The notes under the pieces: generated by a model | What the model was told of the DNA's origin: nothing | Seen by the model: the letters and a program-made list of their open reading frames with translations, nothing else | Database searches by the model: none | DNA from: Ophryocystis elektroscirrha | Lineage: Eukaryota; Apicomplexa; Conoidasida; Neogregarinorida; Ophryocystidae | Direction of reading: 5' to 3' | NCBI GenBank assembly: GCA_030141585.1 | Contig: JAQIFP010000043.1 | Span: 1 to 27,968 of the forward strand | DNA length: 27,968 bases | Program-made: the position numbers and the translations under genes | Shown here: positions 1 to 10,742 of the stretch, in pieces | How the letters are laid out: every line of letters starts with the position of its first letter | How positions within the stretch are numbered: position 1 is the stretch's first letter

Positions 1-127
1 TATCTATATATCTATATATCTATATATCTATATATCTATATATCTATATATCTATATATCTATATATCTATATATCTATATATCTATATATCTATATATC
101 TATATATCTCTATATAATATATCTATA

Positions 128-160
<33 letters not shown>
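1..160. repeat. TATCTATA octamer array and (TA)n microsatellite
   Basis: Positions 1-108 are a near-perfect tandem array of an 8-bp unit (TATCTATA), running off the left edge of the window. It decays into a pure (TA)n tract around 128-167. It is simple-sequence DNA with no coding potential, and its true length is unknown because it is cut by the window edge. Confidence 0.93.
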
Positions 161-171
<11 letters not shown>

Positions 172-690
172 AATGTGTGTATATGGATATAAATCAACAC
201 ATATATTAATTTCATACATACATGTATGTTGATATACATATAATTACACATATTAATATATATGTAAATAAATATATATATTTACATATAAGTTAAATTT
301 ATTAAATAATTAATTAAATTTACATATTACTTTACGTATCAATGTAGATATAAATATACGTATATATGTATGTATAAATATACATATAGGTTTACGTATA
401 ACCGTATGTATAAGTATACGTGTACATATACCTTTACATGTATGTGTAATTATATATACGTATAAATATATATATGCACACATTAATATACATATACATA
501 TATAGAATGTGTGATAGTTTAGTATGAAACATATATATATATATATATACAATATCTTTTATACAATATGTTTATAATTACATTAATATAAACATACAAA
601 GCTGTGTATATATACATTAATATGTAAAATAACAAACTATTTACTAAGAAATGAATTATTGTTCAAATATGTAGTTTGAAAAATCAACAG
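161..690. other. AT-rich region with no recognised gene
   Basis: This stretch holds short TA/TATG microsatellites and AT-rich sequence. The long open frame on the minus strand (310-552) is made almost entirely of Tyr, Ile and Cys codons produced by TATA repeats, so it is not a gene. The start or upstream exons of the bromodomain gene should lie here or beyond the left edge, but I could not identify them. Confidence 0.6.
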
Positions 691-1183
691 TCAAGTGGTT
701 GCTATCTTAAGCGGTTATGTCAGTTCCAAAAACGCTATCAAGATAATAGGTATTATTTATTATGCATTCTAATCCCGTCTTAGTGCTGAAATACCTGATT
801 GGCATACAATCGCCGTAGAAGTTACTGAAATCCTGATTGAGCTTCCCTTAGCAAGACCATTTTTGTATCAAGTGCTACCAGAAGAGGCACCAACATACAA
901 GTAGTTATTCTAGCGTATATATGTCAATTTATAGTTTGGTTATTAAGGAACCTATGTGGCTTTATTTTATCAAGCAAAAACTCCAACAATTAGCATATAG
1001 GTAAACATATTTTTGCTTTACTATATATACTATAATGTTATGTATTTTTTAAACATATATATATGCCTTGTATAGATTATTTTACACGAAATATGTTTGT
1101 ATACTTATTTGATAATATTATTATTAGTATCAATAAAATTAATAATATAAATGTAATAACTATATATTTAATATATATATATA

Positions 1184-1226
<43 letters not shown>

Positions 1227-1457
1227 TGAATATATATAAATGCATATATATAAATGAATATATATAAATGAATATATATAAATAAGTATAACAGATCCTA
1301 TAATGAGTGGAAAAATGATCTGTTTTTAATATTCCGAAATTGCCGTATATTCAATACACCAGAATCTAAAGTATTTCAAGAATGTGAGGCGTTACAAAAT
1401 ATCATATACTCGTTATTACTTCCAGCTGAAAAAGCTTTAAAAAATCGTCAAATATAA
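691..1457 (+). CDS. bromodomain-containing protein, 3' part (4 visible exons)
   Basis: Four exons join in phase: 691-749, 784-900, 935-1000 and 1295-1457 (TAA). The first two introns are 34 nt each; the third (294 nt) is swollen by TATA repeats. The joined frame gives 134 residues ending in a bromodomain, which binds acetyl-lysine on histones and other nuclear proteins. I see a ZA-loop signature (PEEAPTYNLVIKEPMWL, including the conserved Tyr), an aromatic/acidic helix (YNEWKNDLFLIFRNC) and the acetyl-lysine-binding Asn in the RIFNTPES motif. The domain lies close to the C-terminus, as in GCN5-type acetyltransferases and SNF2-type remodelers, but nothing visible shows which parent protein this is. 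No in-frame ATG exists in the first exon, which appears to start after an AG acceptor (CAACAG at 685-690), so the 5' end is missing. The bromodomain call is firm; the family and exon 1 boundary are not. Confidence 0.8.
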
Positions 1458-1517
1458 ACTATTTACAATTTATTTTTAGTTTTTTTTTATTAGGCACAGT
1501 GCCAATTATTTTTGAAT

Positions 1518-2219
1518 ATGGCTAAATCTAGTAGTGTTAGAGCTTGCCCAGAAATAGTTGTTAAAAAAATAGAAGAAGCTAATTTGGCAACAGAGTCAAA
1601 ATTACACGAACCTTTTTCAAAATCATTTGGGTTTTTTTCTGAAGTAAAAAATGATGAATGGGGTGCAGATGACTCCGATAATGGGTTTGGAACTGGTGCA
1701 GATACCAGCGCTACATTGCTTGAAACTGCTGATCAGTTCAATTTGATTACCGATGAAGATGTAGCTAAGAAAAAGCTACAACCTGTGAAAAAATGGGGAC
1801 AGGCTAACTTGAAACCTAAAATAACAGAACCAGCTCCTTCTGAAACAGTAGAAGAAACACCTCCAATTGAAGAAGAAGAAAAACCAAAAAAATACGTACC
1901 AAGGCCTTTAAAAAATGCACTTTATAAGAAACCTCAAGCAAAGTTAGATCTTGCTGAGGATTTCGTATCATTGAATGAACTGATATCATCCGACAATAAC
2001 AAAATTAAGAAAGTCTCGAAAATGACAAAAGAGAAGAAAAAGAATAAAGAATCCGTCGAATTTGAAAAGAAAACCCCAGTTCCGACAACAGAAAACTCAA
2101 TCACAATAGAGATTTTTTTGAAACAAATGAATGTCGAACAAATTAACGTCATTTTGGACCCAGAAAAAGTTGCCGATAAGTACCACAATAGAGTGAAAAC
2201 ATTTTTAGTTGAATGTTAA
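1518..2219 (+). CDS. hypothetical low-complexity protein, intronless
   Basis: A single-exon frame of 233 aa. I start it at the ATG at 1518; the frame also has a TTG six bases earlier, which is unlikely to be used in a eukaryote. The protein is mostly polar and probably disordered. It has an acidic early segment with Trp/Gly/Asp (around EWGADDSDNGFGTGAD), a KKWGQAN segment, a Glu/Pro stretch, a basic-aromatic segment (KKYVPRPLKNALYKKP), a Lys-rich middle and a more ordered C-terminus. I see no signal peptide or membrane segment. The Glu-rich part followed by KYVP is loosely reminiscent of CDV3-type proteins, but I do not recognise the family. It starts only 60 nt after the stop of the bromodomain gene on the same strand, with a T-rich tract and TTAG (1489-1492) just before it. 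Confidence 0.72.
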   Translation: MAKSSSVRACPEIVVKKIEEANLATESKLHEPFSKSFGFFSEVKNDEWGADDSDNGFGTGADTSATLLETADQFNLITDEDVAKKKLQPVKKWGQANLKPKITEPAPSETVEETPPIEEEEKPKKYVPRPLKNALYKKPQAKLDLAEDFVSLNELISSDNNKIKKVSKMTKEKKKNKESVEFEKKTPVPTTENSITIEIFLKQMNVEQINVILDPEKVADKYHNRVKTFLVEC

Positions 2220-2400
2220 TTTTATTTATTGTATTTTAAAACATCCTCCTATATGAGAAGTTTAAAACTAAATTATTATATATAAGAAGCCTCTTTATAT
2301 ACTATTACTATAAATAAAATAATTTTAATAATTTTTTAATTAATAAATGTTTTAATAACTCTTCGTGATTTAACTGTACTATTTAGTGATAAGAGTTGAT

Positions 2401-3399
2401 TTATTTCCTTAGGTGTTTGATTGAATCGAATAAGTTTAGTAAATTTTTAATATAAACTGGTATTTGTTTCCATATAGTGAATTGCAGTAAGCTATGTAAA
2501 CTTTTTCCTTGAGGTGAGTTAATAAATTTGATGAACTGGTCTACTATATTGAGTGCATTATTGACTTGTAAGGATAACTTAGATTGTGGTTTTTCTTGTA
2601 TGCACGAAGATTCTGTTGTTTGTATATTCTTTGTATGATGCTCTTCTTTGAGTGGAGGTTTACTATAGAAATCACTGGTATCTTGAAAAGGGTTAAATGC
2701 TATACTTTTTTCTACAACTTGATAAACTCCATAAGGAGTGTTAATGTATTTGATATGGATATTATTTGGAGTATGGTTGATTGGAGGCATATCGAACAAA
2801 GAGTAAAAAGAATTATTTGATGCCATATTGTTAAACTTGAAGATTTCATCAATAAATTGCTGGAAGATTTTATTTGCTTGATTGTAGCTTATATTTTGGT
2901 TATATATAATGTTATTGGAATCATAATTGGCTCTTTTTTCTTTATCTTTGAGTACATCATATGCTTCTGCTATTTGACGAAACTTTTCCACGGCATCTTT
3001 AGATTTATTTCTATCTGGATGATAGAGTAAAGCTAGTTTTTTGAATGCCATTTTGATGTCATAATCAGAGGCATCTTTTTTAACGTTTAAAACTTGATAA
3101 TAATCCGTTGAGTTTTTATCATTGGTGAAGTGCCGTCGTGTACAATAGTCTGAGATTTTATTATTGTTAATAATTTTTGTTCTATAGTTGTAAAAGTTGA
3201 TGTTAGATGAGTATTTTATTTGACTTGGAATACACGACGGATTCACAGTATTTTCAAAAAAATTGAAATACTTTCTATTAGGATTATTAAATACGGAATA
3301 TTTCAGTATCGCTGATAATAAAATTTTATTACGTTTTAAGTACGGAAATAATTGTTTATTACTGATTTTTGGAATTAGTTGAATATTTTTTAAATACAT
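2401..3399 (-). CDS. J-domain (DnaJ/Hsp40) protein, probably mitochondrial
   Basis: One uninterrupted 332-aa frame with an ATG at 3399. Residues about 99-160 form a clear J domain: [12 protein letters not shown] opening, helix II, the invariant HPD at residues 127-129 that stimulates Hsp70 ATPase, then [14 protein letters not shown]. The first ~95 residues are rich in Lys, Asn, Arg and aromatic residues with almost no acids, which fits a mitochondrial presequence (inference). There is no Gly/Phe region and no CxxCxGxG zinc finger, so it is a type III (DNAJC-like) protein. The rest has no recognised domain. The ATG lies only 8 nt downstream of the stop codon of the upstream minus-strand gene, so it has almost no independent 5' region. 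Confidence 0.85.
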   Translation of the reverse strand: MYLKNIQLIPKISNKQLFPYLKRNKILLSAILKYSVFNNPNRKYFNFFENTVNPSCIPSQIKYSSNINFYNYRTKIINNNKISDYCTRRHFTNDKNSTDYYQVLNVKKDASDYDIKMAFKKLALLYHPDRNKSKDAVEKFRQIAEAYDVLKDKEKRANYDSNNIIYNQNISYNQANKIFQQFIDEIFKFNNMASNNSFYSLFDMPPINHTPNNIHIKYINTPYGVYQVVEKSIAFNPFQDTSDFYSKPPLKEEHHTKNIQTTESSCIQEKPQSKLSLQVNNALNIVDQFIKFINSPQGKSLHSLLQFTIWKQIPVYIKNLLNLFDSIKHLRK

Positions 3400-3407
3400 A
3401 CAGATTT

Positions 3408-4688
3408 TTAAACAGCTGATTCCTTTTGTATTACAGATTGAATTAATTCTTTCAAACTTGCTTCACGTATCTGATCATTTTTTGTATACAAAGTGGAGTG
3501 TACCTTGATGCGTAAATCTTTATCTTGATTACTATAGTCATACAACTGCAAATTTGTTAGATTTAATAATCTATGACATCTCCATTGAAATAAACTATCT
3601 TTCACAGACTTTTCACTTTCTTCTATTTGATTAATCTCATCTTCGTCCTAATAAAAATGAAATTATAAATATTTTTTTCTATTTAAACAATTTATAACAG
3701 CGAAAAATGTAAAACTTTATAATTTATAAAATAAATAATTTTTTTTAATTAAATAATTTATGCGCACACAAAATTAATACGCTAATAACCATGTTTATTT
3801 ATGTAAATGAATTATGTTTAGTTTTCTAAGCAAATATTCAATTTATTCTGTGTATAGAGCTATTCGCAATATATCTGTTAACTAATGATATATGATATAT
3901 GTAAAATGAGTAATATATCTAAAAATAATTAGCGCTACGAACTCGCATTTACCGATATAATTTTCAACTTGTAATCTACCCATTTGTCTTGTAACTTCTT
4001 GAATACATTGTGCTAATATTTATTTATAATGTAAAAGATTACATACATTCGTATTATCTTCTGTATTAGGAAGATACCAATTAATTCTTTCACGAGTGAA
4101 TACAGGTGCAGGTATATCTGTGAATAAATCCTTTCCTTCACTGAATCCATGGATTAAAGGTAAAAAATGGGTCTGCATGTTATCAGTTTTCTTTTTTTGA
4201 GAATTGTTCTTTTCAACTTCTTCATTTTCAGGCGTCCATATATTTGCGTGTTTGGATACATATATTTTATTATTTTCATCTGTTCGAGTCTAAACAAAGA
4301 AAATTATATAATTAATGAAAAATTTTTAATTCTATGTTTTCAACGTTAATTTATTAATCCTACTTTTTTGATTTCAGGATCGTCTTTCAACCATTCACAT
4401 TGTTTAGACTCGTTGCAACCTTCCCATTTCCAATGAGCCTTAAAACTTTTGAATATAAATAAATTGTACCATAAGAGATTCTTGGGAATCAATTTCCGTA
4501 ACTATTGTAGATAATGTTACAGGTGGATCCCAATTAAGGGGCTTGGCATACCAAGCTACACCATTAATATTTACAAAAGGTATTGGCAAAAAGCAACTGG
4601 GTAACTCCTCAACATATTTACGCACAGCTTTGTGAAGCGACTCTAAGTTTGATACCTGAAAGGTTTCTGTATTTATAGACATATACAT
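3408..4688 (-). CDS. unrecognised multi-exon gene
   Basis: Five exons join on the minus strand: 4688-4470, 4438-4364, 4289-4047, 4012-3953 and 3647-3408 (TAA), about 278 aa. The intron after exon 1 is 31 nt. Recognisable conserved-looking stretches are [20 protein letters not shown] in exon 1, [19 protein letters not shown] in exon 2 and [20 protein letters not shown] in exon 3, rich in Trp and Pro like a folded domain, but I do not recognise the family. Exon 4 is open in two frames: ending exon 3 at 4047 (GTATGT donor) or 4043 (GTAATC donor) switches between them, with a matching alternative acceptor for exon 5. The first exon may begin not with ATG 4688 but after a TTTCAG acceptor near 4653, which would join it to the upstream gene. 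Coding status is well supported; boundaries are provisional. Confidence 0.6.
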
Positions 4689-4958
4689 ATAGTCATGTAT
4701 TTTCTAGACAATAACATCTTTATTTACTCAAAGACATAAGCTTAAGCATATACGTAGTTACGAGTTTATATGTGTACAAATAAGTCATAAGTTTAATAAA
4801 GTATAGTTGAATGTATGCATATTAATTTATTGTAAGCTTAAATAGTAATTATCATTGTATTTAGACTCATTATCAAACTATTTATAATTATGTACGTATA
4901 TCCATTAGCTCAAACTGTTCATATTAAGCACATGTAATAATATAATTAAAGTTCTTAA

Positions 4959-5676
4959 TTATATATGCATTACTATTAATGGGGATAAAGACTCTATAAA
5001 ATTTGGGTTTGAATTGGCGCGGTGAAAATATAAACATCTAAGCAAATTCAGTACCCGAAACTGAGAAAAAAAAAAAATATCGTAATTTGAACAAAATAGA
5101 AGTATCTTACAGTCAAGTCTCTACGTAACGCTGGTTTACCAAGCATATGATATATATTCAGTAAACTAGGCCGCATTTTAAAAGTAAGTACAAATAGGTC
5201 TATCATGCTTTTAGTTTCAAAAAGGGAATTTTCTGATGTGTTCTCTATTTTCATGTCTTTCTGTATTATGTTGAACTCATTCTCTTGTATCGGTTCTTCT
5301 TTAGCCACAGTCTCCGAGTAGTTAGTTGTTGGATGTTTCCGGAAAAATATAATTAGACTACGAAAAACATTTAATATCTCAATTATCTCTTTGACAGTAT
5401 GTTTGCTCAAAACCTAGAATAATTTATAGTTTTTACAATACACCATACATTTATGGTATCTTGCAGTAACTCCATAGATATATTCCAATGTTGGTGTAAT
5501 AATTTCGCTGCACTTTCTGAAAATATAGTGTTTAAACTAATTGCAATATGTTTTATTACATAATATATTACTACACATATAAAACAGTCAAATGATATTT
5601 TACATTAGTTAAAAGAAAAAATATTTAGTTATAAATAATTATCTTTTTGAATACAATATTATACAGCTATAATATA

Positions 5677-5718
<42 letters not shown>

Positions 5719-6878
5719 TATAAATATTATATATATAGATAAGATATAAATTAGTGAAATAATTATCGAATTTATAAATCACATTTCATAAAATATAAAC
5801 AAGTAAAGTTTTTGACTAATTACTGGTAGAAGAAAGTTCGATCAGATTTTGTGAAAAAGATAATTTTGAAGGACTTTTTGAAGGTTCATGGCTATCAAGT
5901 GTAGAATCAGAAGCCTCTCCAGCAGCTTTATCAACCGTTTGCATATTAGCGTCTTCATTGTCGGAAAAGTAAATTTCCGTTTTTTCCGAAGAATTTGTAC
6001 AAGTATATGTAAAATGTCGTCCAGGAGATCCTCTAATTCCTCGGTTGCAAGCTAAATTTATATAATCTGTACTAAACTTACTTCCTTGAAAAGACATGGG
6101 AATCAGAGAATAACATAAATAACGTAAACTGTATATACATAAAAGAATATTTAGTTTACTCTGCTAGAGTAACTTGGTGCTCAGTATCCATCAGTTTATT
6201 TTCAACAGTGTTCATTAAACCAATTAAAAGAGCTCTGAATACTCTTTGCGAATTCATGTCAAGTTTTTCTATTATTAATCCCAATAACTCAGAATGATTC
6301 GTTACTTCTATGCATAAAATTGCAACGTCTTTCAAGCATAATAACTGAGATAATACACGATAATTAAAAGGTAAGTAACTTTAATTAAAAAACTATACGA
6401 GAAAAACTAAACATCGCTTTAGGTCAATATTATTTATATTTTATTGCTCTTAATTATTTTATTATTATTAATTTAAATCTAATAAATTTGTATTATCTCT
6501 AATTACCGGGAGCATAATATTTACTATACTAAATATTTACTATTATTACATTTCTAAATAAATTAGTCTACTTACATCTACAAGATTTATACATAAATCA
6601 AGATAATCAGTATATGAAAATGTACTCAATACGACTTTCGAAACCTGGAAACCATGGGGAAAACACTTGAATATGAAATTTTGAAGTTTCAGTAATATAG
6701 TCTCTTTTTCGTAGGTATTTAAGGCATCCTTTTGAATAAGTGAAGATACATCATTAACACATGACTCTTGCCAAAATTGTAACTTTTCAGACACATTCTC
6801 TTTCTCAAATTTTAATTCTTCATATTTATTTATATAATTATTCAATAAATCACAAATTTTTTCTAAAACCCCTTCCAT
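4959..6878 (-). CDS. unrecognised helical protein, 6 exons
   Basis: Exons 6878-6576, 6344-6160, 6128-5824, 5516-5449, 5413-5111 and 5060-4959 join in phase with canonical donors (GTAAGT, GTAAAC, GTAATT, GTATGG, GTAAGA). They give about 421 aa ending in TAA. Introns are 231, 31, 307, 35 and 50 nt. The protein begins MEGVLEKICDLL and looks alpha-helical, with Leu/Ile-rich segments (LLCLKDVAILCIEV; LLGLIIEKLDMN), an acidic Ser-rich disordered middle and a second helical half. I see no catalytic motif, signal peptide or clear membrane helix. The helical texture could be HEAT/ARM-like, but that is a guess. The link across the 307-nt intron rests on phase (A|AA); otherwise the first half would end at a TAG at 5816. 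A donor (GTAATG) just before the final stop could join this gene to the next one downstream. Confidence 0.58.
5684..5720. repeat. (ATA)n microsatellite inside an intron
   Basis: A run of about ten TAA/ATA trinucleotide units sits in the 307-nt intron of the minus-strand gene 4959-6878, next to a short (TA)n tract. It is simple-sequence expansion with no other feature. Confidence 0.85.
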
Positions 6879-7063
6879 AAGGTAAAAGTTACTGATACAT
6901 AAAAAAAAAATAAATCTAAGTTTTCTTATATTTAAGCAAAATGTTTCTTGAATATAATACTATTTTATTACAACAATCATTAGTATGCATTTTATTGATT
7001 ATTATTCAAGTTTTGACAAAAAATGTATCTATAGAGACAACAGCTAAAAGAAAAGGGTCTTAA

Positions 7064-7103
<40 letters not shown>

Positions 7104-7487
7104 TACAAGATAAAGCAATAATAATTCATAATAAATGTAAGCAATATCAATATAGCTAAATTTAATATATATATATAATTTATATTGAACCGTTATATTT
7201 GTTCAATTAAAGAATAGTTTAATGAAAAAAATTGATTACTCTCAAATAGGGATAGTAAATACTTTTTAATAACAAATAAATTTTCTTCTTCTTTGTATAA
7301 AATATAAAGCAACCTACTTATACGGCAAATTTACATTTTATTTAAATAAAGCTGAGATATAATAATAGAAAAAATAACTGAATTTTTTTATTAAGTTTGA
7401 TGATATATATTAAATTTGCTGCAAAATTTTTATAAAAATCTATTTATTTAAATTTTATTCTTTAAATTATCCATTTCTGGTGAATCT
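6879..7487. other. intergenic AT-rich DNA
   Basis: About 610 bp between the ATG of the 4959-6878 gene and the 3' end of the GPx gene. It contains a (TA)n tract near 7070-7099 and an A9 run at 6901. I see no coding frame with plausible splice sites on either strand. Confidence 0.6.
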
Positions 7488-8798
7488 TTAGTTCTTGGTC
7501 TCATCGATTATCTGAAAAACAAAAAAATAATAATAGGAAAAAAACCTTTACATATACGCTAGAATCATTAATATTTTATTTATGTATGTTAATGCAGTAT
7601 AAATATATATATATATTTACAGAAACACTATCGCAGTATATATATAAACTTGAATACGTGTTTAAATTTATTACAGGTTTAAATTAACATGCATAAAGCA
7701 GCTGTATAAATCTTATAGTTGTAATGATACTTGTAAATATATCACTTTACCTTTTTTATTAAAGTTTTAGCTTCGGAAGGTGGCGTGTAAGGACCAAAAT
7801 AAGTTACTTCTTGAGTCTTTACATTTACAATAAATTTTCCGAAATTCCACCCTATTGCTTCCAAATATGTTGCATTCGAGCTGTTAGATTTGACAAAATC
7901 TGGAACCTTATGTCTGCAGCAATTATATTATGTATTAATTCTTTTTAAATATAAAAAAAAAAAGAATTATTTGATAAAATAATGAACTTTATATACAAAT
8001 ATGTATTAATATATATTTATTGATACATGATTAATTATGTTTAGACTTAAATTATATTTCTATATACATTTTGTAATATATATATATATATATATATAAA
8101 ATATGTACAAATATACAATTATATACATACATTTTATAAATAAATATATTAATTATATACTCATCCAACATATGTATATATATATATATAACTATATGTT
8201 ATATATATACTGATATATTTAAAAATTATGAATATATATATATATATATATGTTATAGATAAGTATATTATTTATATAATCACCCTACGTATCTATATAT
8301 ATATATATATATATACGTTTAACATACATAGTTTACATATATATAATATTAGATACGTAAGGATGAGTTTTTGGTGGTTAATTTGAATTTTGATTACTTC
8401 AAAAATATGAATAGAGGATCAGTATTGTCTCCATTTACGTCAATTTTGCCAAAAATAGGAAATTTGACATTATACTTAGAAACAAAGTCGTTGATTTCCT
8501 CGTCCCTATCGAATTCTTGACCTTTGAATTGGCCACAGGGAAAAGCAAGAATTTCAAAAGACTTGGGTCCATATGTATTTTGTATTTCTTCTCTCATTTC
8601 GACCATTTGGTGATAATAGCTGTCAGTATATTTACATTTGGACGCTACATTGACAATCATTAATGATTGATAGTCCTTGAATTTGTCCAAATTTACAGTT
8701 GTACCATTCTGGCCTTTAACTGTGTAATCGAATAAATTATTTTTTGGAGGGGTCATCAGTAAAGTTGGAAATAAATAATTTTTAAAAACCTTATACAT
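7488..8798 (-). CDS. glutathione peroxidase family (Cys-type)
   Basis: Three exons, 8798-8398, 7913-7751 and 7511-7488 (TAA), join in phase to a 195-aa protein, the usual GPx length plus a short N-terminal extension. The ATG at 8798 is chosen; an upstream in-frame TTG is not a likely start. GPx enzymes reduce hydrogen and lipid peroxides using thiols. Visible motifs are VNVASKCKYT with the peroxidatic Cys at residue 55 (Cys, not selenocysteine), the FPCGQFKGQEF motif with catalytic Gln90 (usually FPCNQFGGQEP), the VKFPIFGKIDVNG segment and GWNFGKF with catalytic Trp156-Asn157. The monomeric, loop-less layout resembles GPx4 and plant/yeast GPx. The resolving Cys of the thioredoxin-dependent subgroup (in the EEI..F segment) is Val here. 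The first ~15 residues are hydrophobic/basic and could target an organelle. Introns are 484 and 239 nt, the first loaded with TA repeats. Confidence 0.92.
7914..8397. repeat. TA-microsatellite-filled GPx intron 1
   Basis: This 484-nt intron is built mostly from repeated TATATA blocks (for example 8080-8098, 8174-8190, 8233-8251, 8294-8315), separated by short related AT-rich spacers. It has GTAATC and CTGCAG ends read on the minus strand. It is an example of how long introns in this window expand. Confidence 0.75.
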
Positions 8799-9434
8799 GT
8801 TAACACGCAAAAATTAATTATTTTTTATTAAGTATTATTTCATAATTAAACCTAGCTTATCTATTATTTCACAATCTATTCTTTCCTAATTTAATCAATT
8901 ATAATACCCAACCTCGCTATATAAGCAATTTTTTTCTTTTTTTTTTTTGGAAAAAAATAGCAAACTCATGAATACTATTTCACAATATATTTATTCTTGT
9001 AAAATTATCAAATTAGTACCAATTATTTTATGTAACATAATACCGAAAATTGACTACACAAATTATTGAATGATAGAATAAATTTATCAAAAGAAATGCT
9101 ATAAAGGTAAATTTATTGAAGTAAGGGAGTTATTTTTATAAATATAGTATTAAACATTTTAATGTATTGCACAGGTTATCATACTACATAAACTGTTATA
9201 AAAAAGTTACTATAATTAGATTTCCCTAAACTTCAAATAAATAAAAATACATTATGTTATGTATTTTTATTGTAATTATTAGGTCGATTATATATATATA
9301 ACATTATTACATTAAATAATCCCATCGGAAAGAAAATAGTCCAGGTGTCTAAATTAAATGAAGTTTACTTTATTTAGTCTTATAAAATAATTTTTAGGAA
9401 AAATACAAATAATTATTCAAAATTGTGGTTAAGT
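8799..9434. other. intergenic AT-rich DNA
   Basis: About 636 bp upstream of GPx and downstream of the 9435-10742 gene. It holds long T/A runs (8928-8948) and no frame with coding character. The GPx promoter and the terminator of the neighbouring gene must lie here, but no motif is recognisable. Confidence 0.55.
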
Positions 9435-10035
9435 TTATTGTGAAAGAAATTTTCCTATAGACGTTTCCGATGTTGTTAGTAATATTTCATGTGCACAACA
9501 TCGTTCAATACTTGTATAATATTTACAAACAAAACTATTTTCTTTTTGGCACCCCTTTATAGCTCTGCACATGACTTGCCTATCTATGTAAAAAAATACT
9601 CTGAATTCTTACAGACAGAAATCTTCGTCTTCTTTTTGATCTGAAAATGGCTTCAAATTATTGAACTTCGAGTGAAACTGTAATATTGATGCTCCAACAT
9701 ATACACATGCATAACCCAATTTCTCACAGTTTTTAATACAATAATCTTGCTCTAGTATATTTAAAGCTAATATATACATAGATAAATGATAAAGTAGACT
9801 CCTGAAACTAATTTCACTTAAATTGTTTTCTTACTGAATATTTTGATCCGTGTTCTTGCATTTCATTTCTTCAATAATTGCCTATATAAATAATTTTACT
9901 GAAACTTCTTAAATATTTTTAATTATGTGTGTATGTCATATCTAACTATTTTACTATACATTCATGAACAATAAGATACATGTAAATACATATATATATA
10001 TGTATATATATACACTTATATATGTTAATTTAAAT

Positions 10036-10071
<36 letters not shown>

Positions 10072-10217
10072 TAAAAACGATTCAATTATATAAAATAAGC
10101 TAAACACATTACTATAACTTATAAATATCTATATTATTGTACGTATGTATACATGAATAAATATATATAGGTGTATATGTGTATAAGTGCATACATGTAT
10201 GCACATATATAAATGTC

Positions 10218-10260
<43 letters not shown>

Positions 10261-10742
10261 TACATATATATGTATATTATTGTACATATATATACATTTA
10301 TAAAGATATATAGATGTAAATATGAATGTATATATATATATATGTATTTATATATATACGCATATTTTCTTTTTAGCAATAAATAAATCTTATTTATAAT
10401 AAACACATATAAATATTTACTTTGATATAACAACAAACACTTGGATTAAGTAGTATTCCATTAAACTGTATAAATAACTTTCTTTCGTGTTCTGTAATAA
10501 CATAATCCATTAAATTTGCAAGCTCTGCAGCAACCTACACATATTAATCTTGTTAAAATAATTGATTACTTTCACAGGTAAGTGTCTCACATCTTCCGTT
10601 TTGGAAAAAAGTACTAAAGCTGCTACAAGAAATTTTTTTCCAGCTACGAAATCGACAGAACCCATTTTCTGATGCATTGCCATTAAAGATGTAGGTTTTT
10701 TTTTTTTTGAATAGTATCACGTACAACTAGATTAAGATCCAT
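9435..10742 (-). CDS. unrecognised 5-exon gene with frame break in an A13 tract
   Basis: Exons 10742-10570, 10534-10421, 9881-9835, 9801-9613 and 9579-9435 (TAA) give about 222 aa. Introns are 35, 539, 33 and 33 nt. The protein starts MDLNLVVRDTIQKKK and continues TSLMAMHQKMGSVDF, FVAGKKFLVAALVLF and AELANLMDYVITEHERK. It is Cys-rich toward the C-terminus (for example CRAIKGCQKENSFVCKYY and ERCCAHEILL). The two parts of exon 1 are in different frames, separated by 13 A residues in the sense strand (10696-10708). One more A, or two fewer, restores a single frame and gives exon 1 phase 0, as exon 2 needs. This may be an assembly homopolymer error, real slippage, or a broken allele. I do not recognise the family; no motif is diagnostic. 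The 539-nt intron carries large TA arrays. Confidence 0.6.
9882..10420. repeat. TA/TATG microsatellites in intron
   Basis: The 539-nt intron of the 9435-10742 gene consists largely of (TA)n (10038-10066, 10221-10251, 10328-10343) and TATG/TACA repeats. The 100-residue Tyr/Ile-rich minus-strand frame here (10134-10436) is repeat translation, not a gene. Confidence 0.8.

Noticed and set aside
1..108. Telomeric repeat at the window edge
   Set aside because: The unit TATCTATA lacks the G-rich strand of known telomere repeats and similar TA arrays occur throughout the window.
310..552. 80-residue minus-strand open frame
   Set aside because: Composed of Tyr/Ile/Cys codons from TATA/TGTATA repeats, with no splice or family support.
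10696..10708. Programmed +1 frameshifting of the ciliate Euplotes type
   Set aside because: That system acts at stop-codon contexts such as AAA-TAA; here there is only a homopolymer, and TAA and TGA act as normal stops elsewhere.
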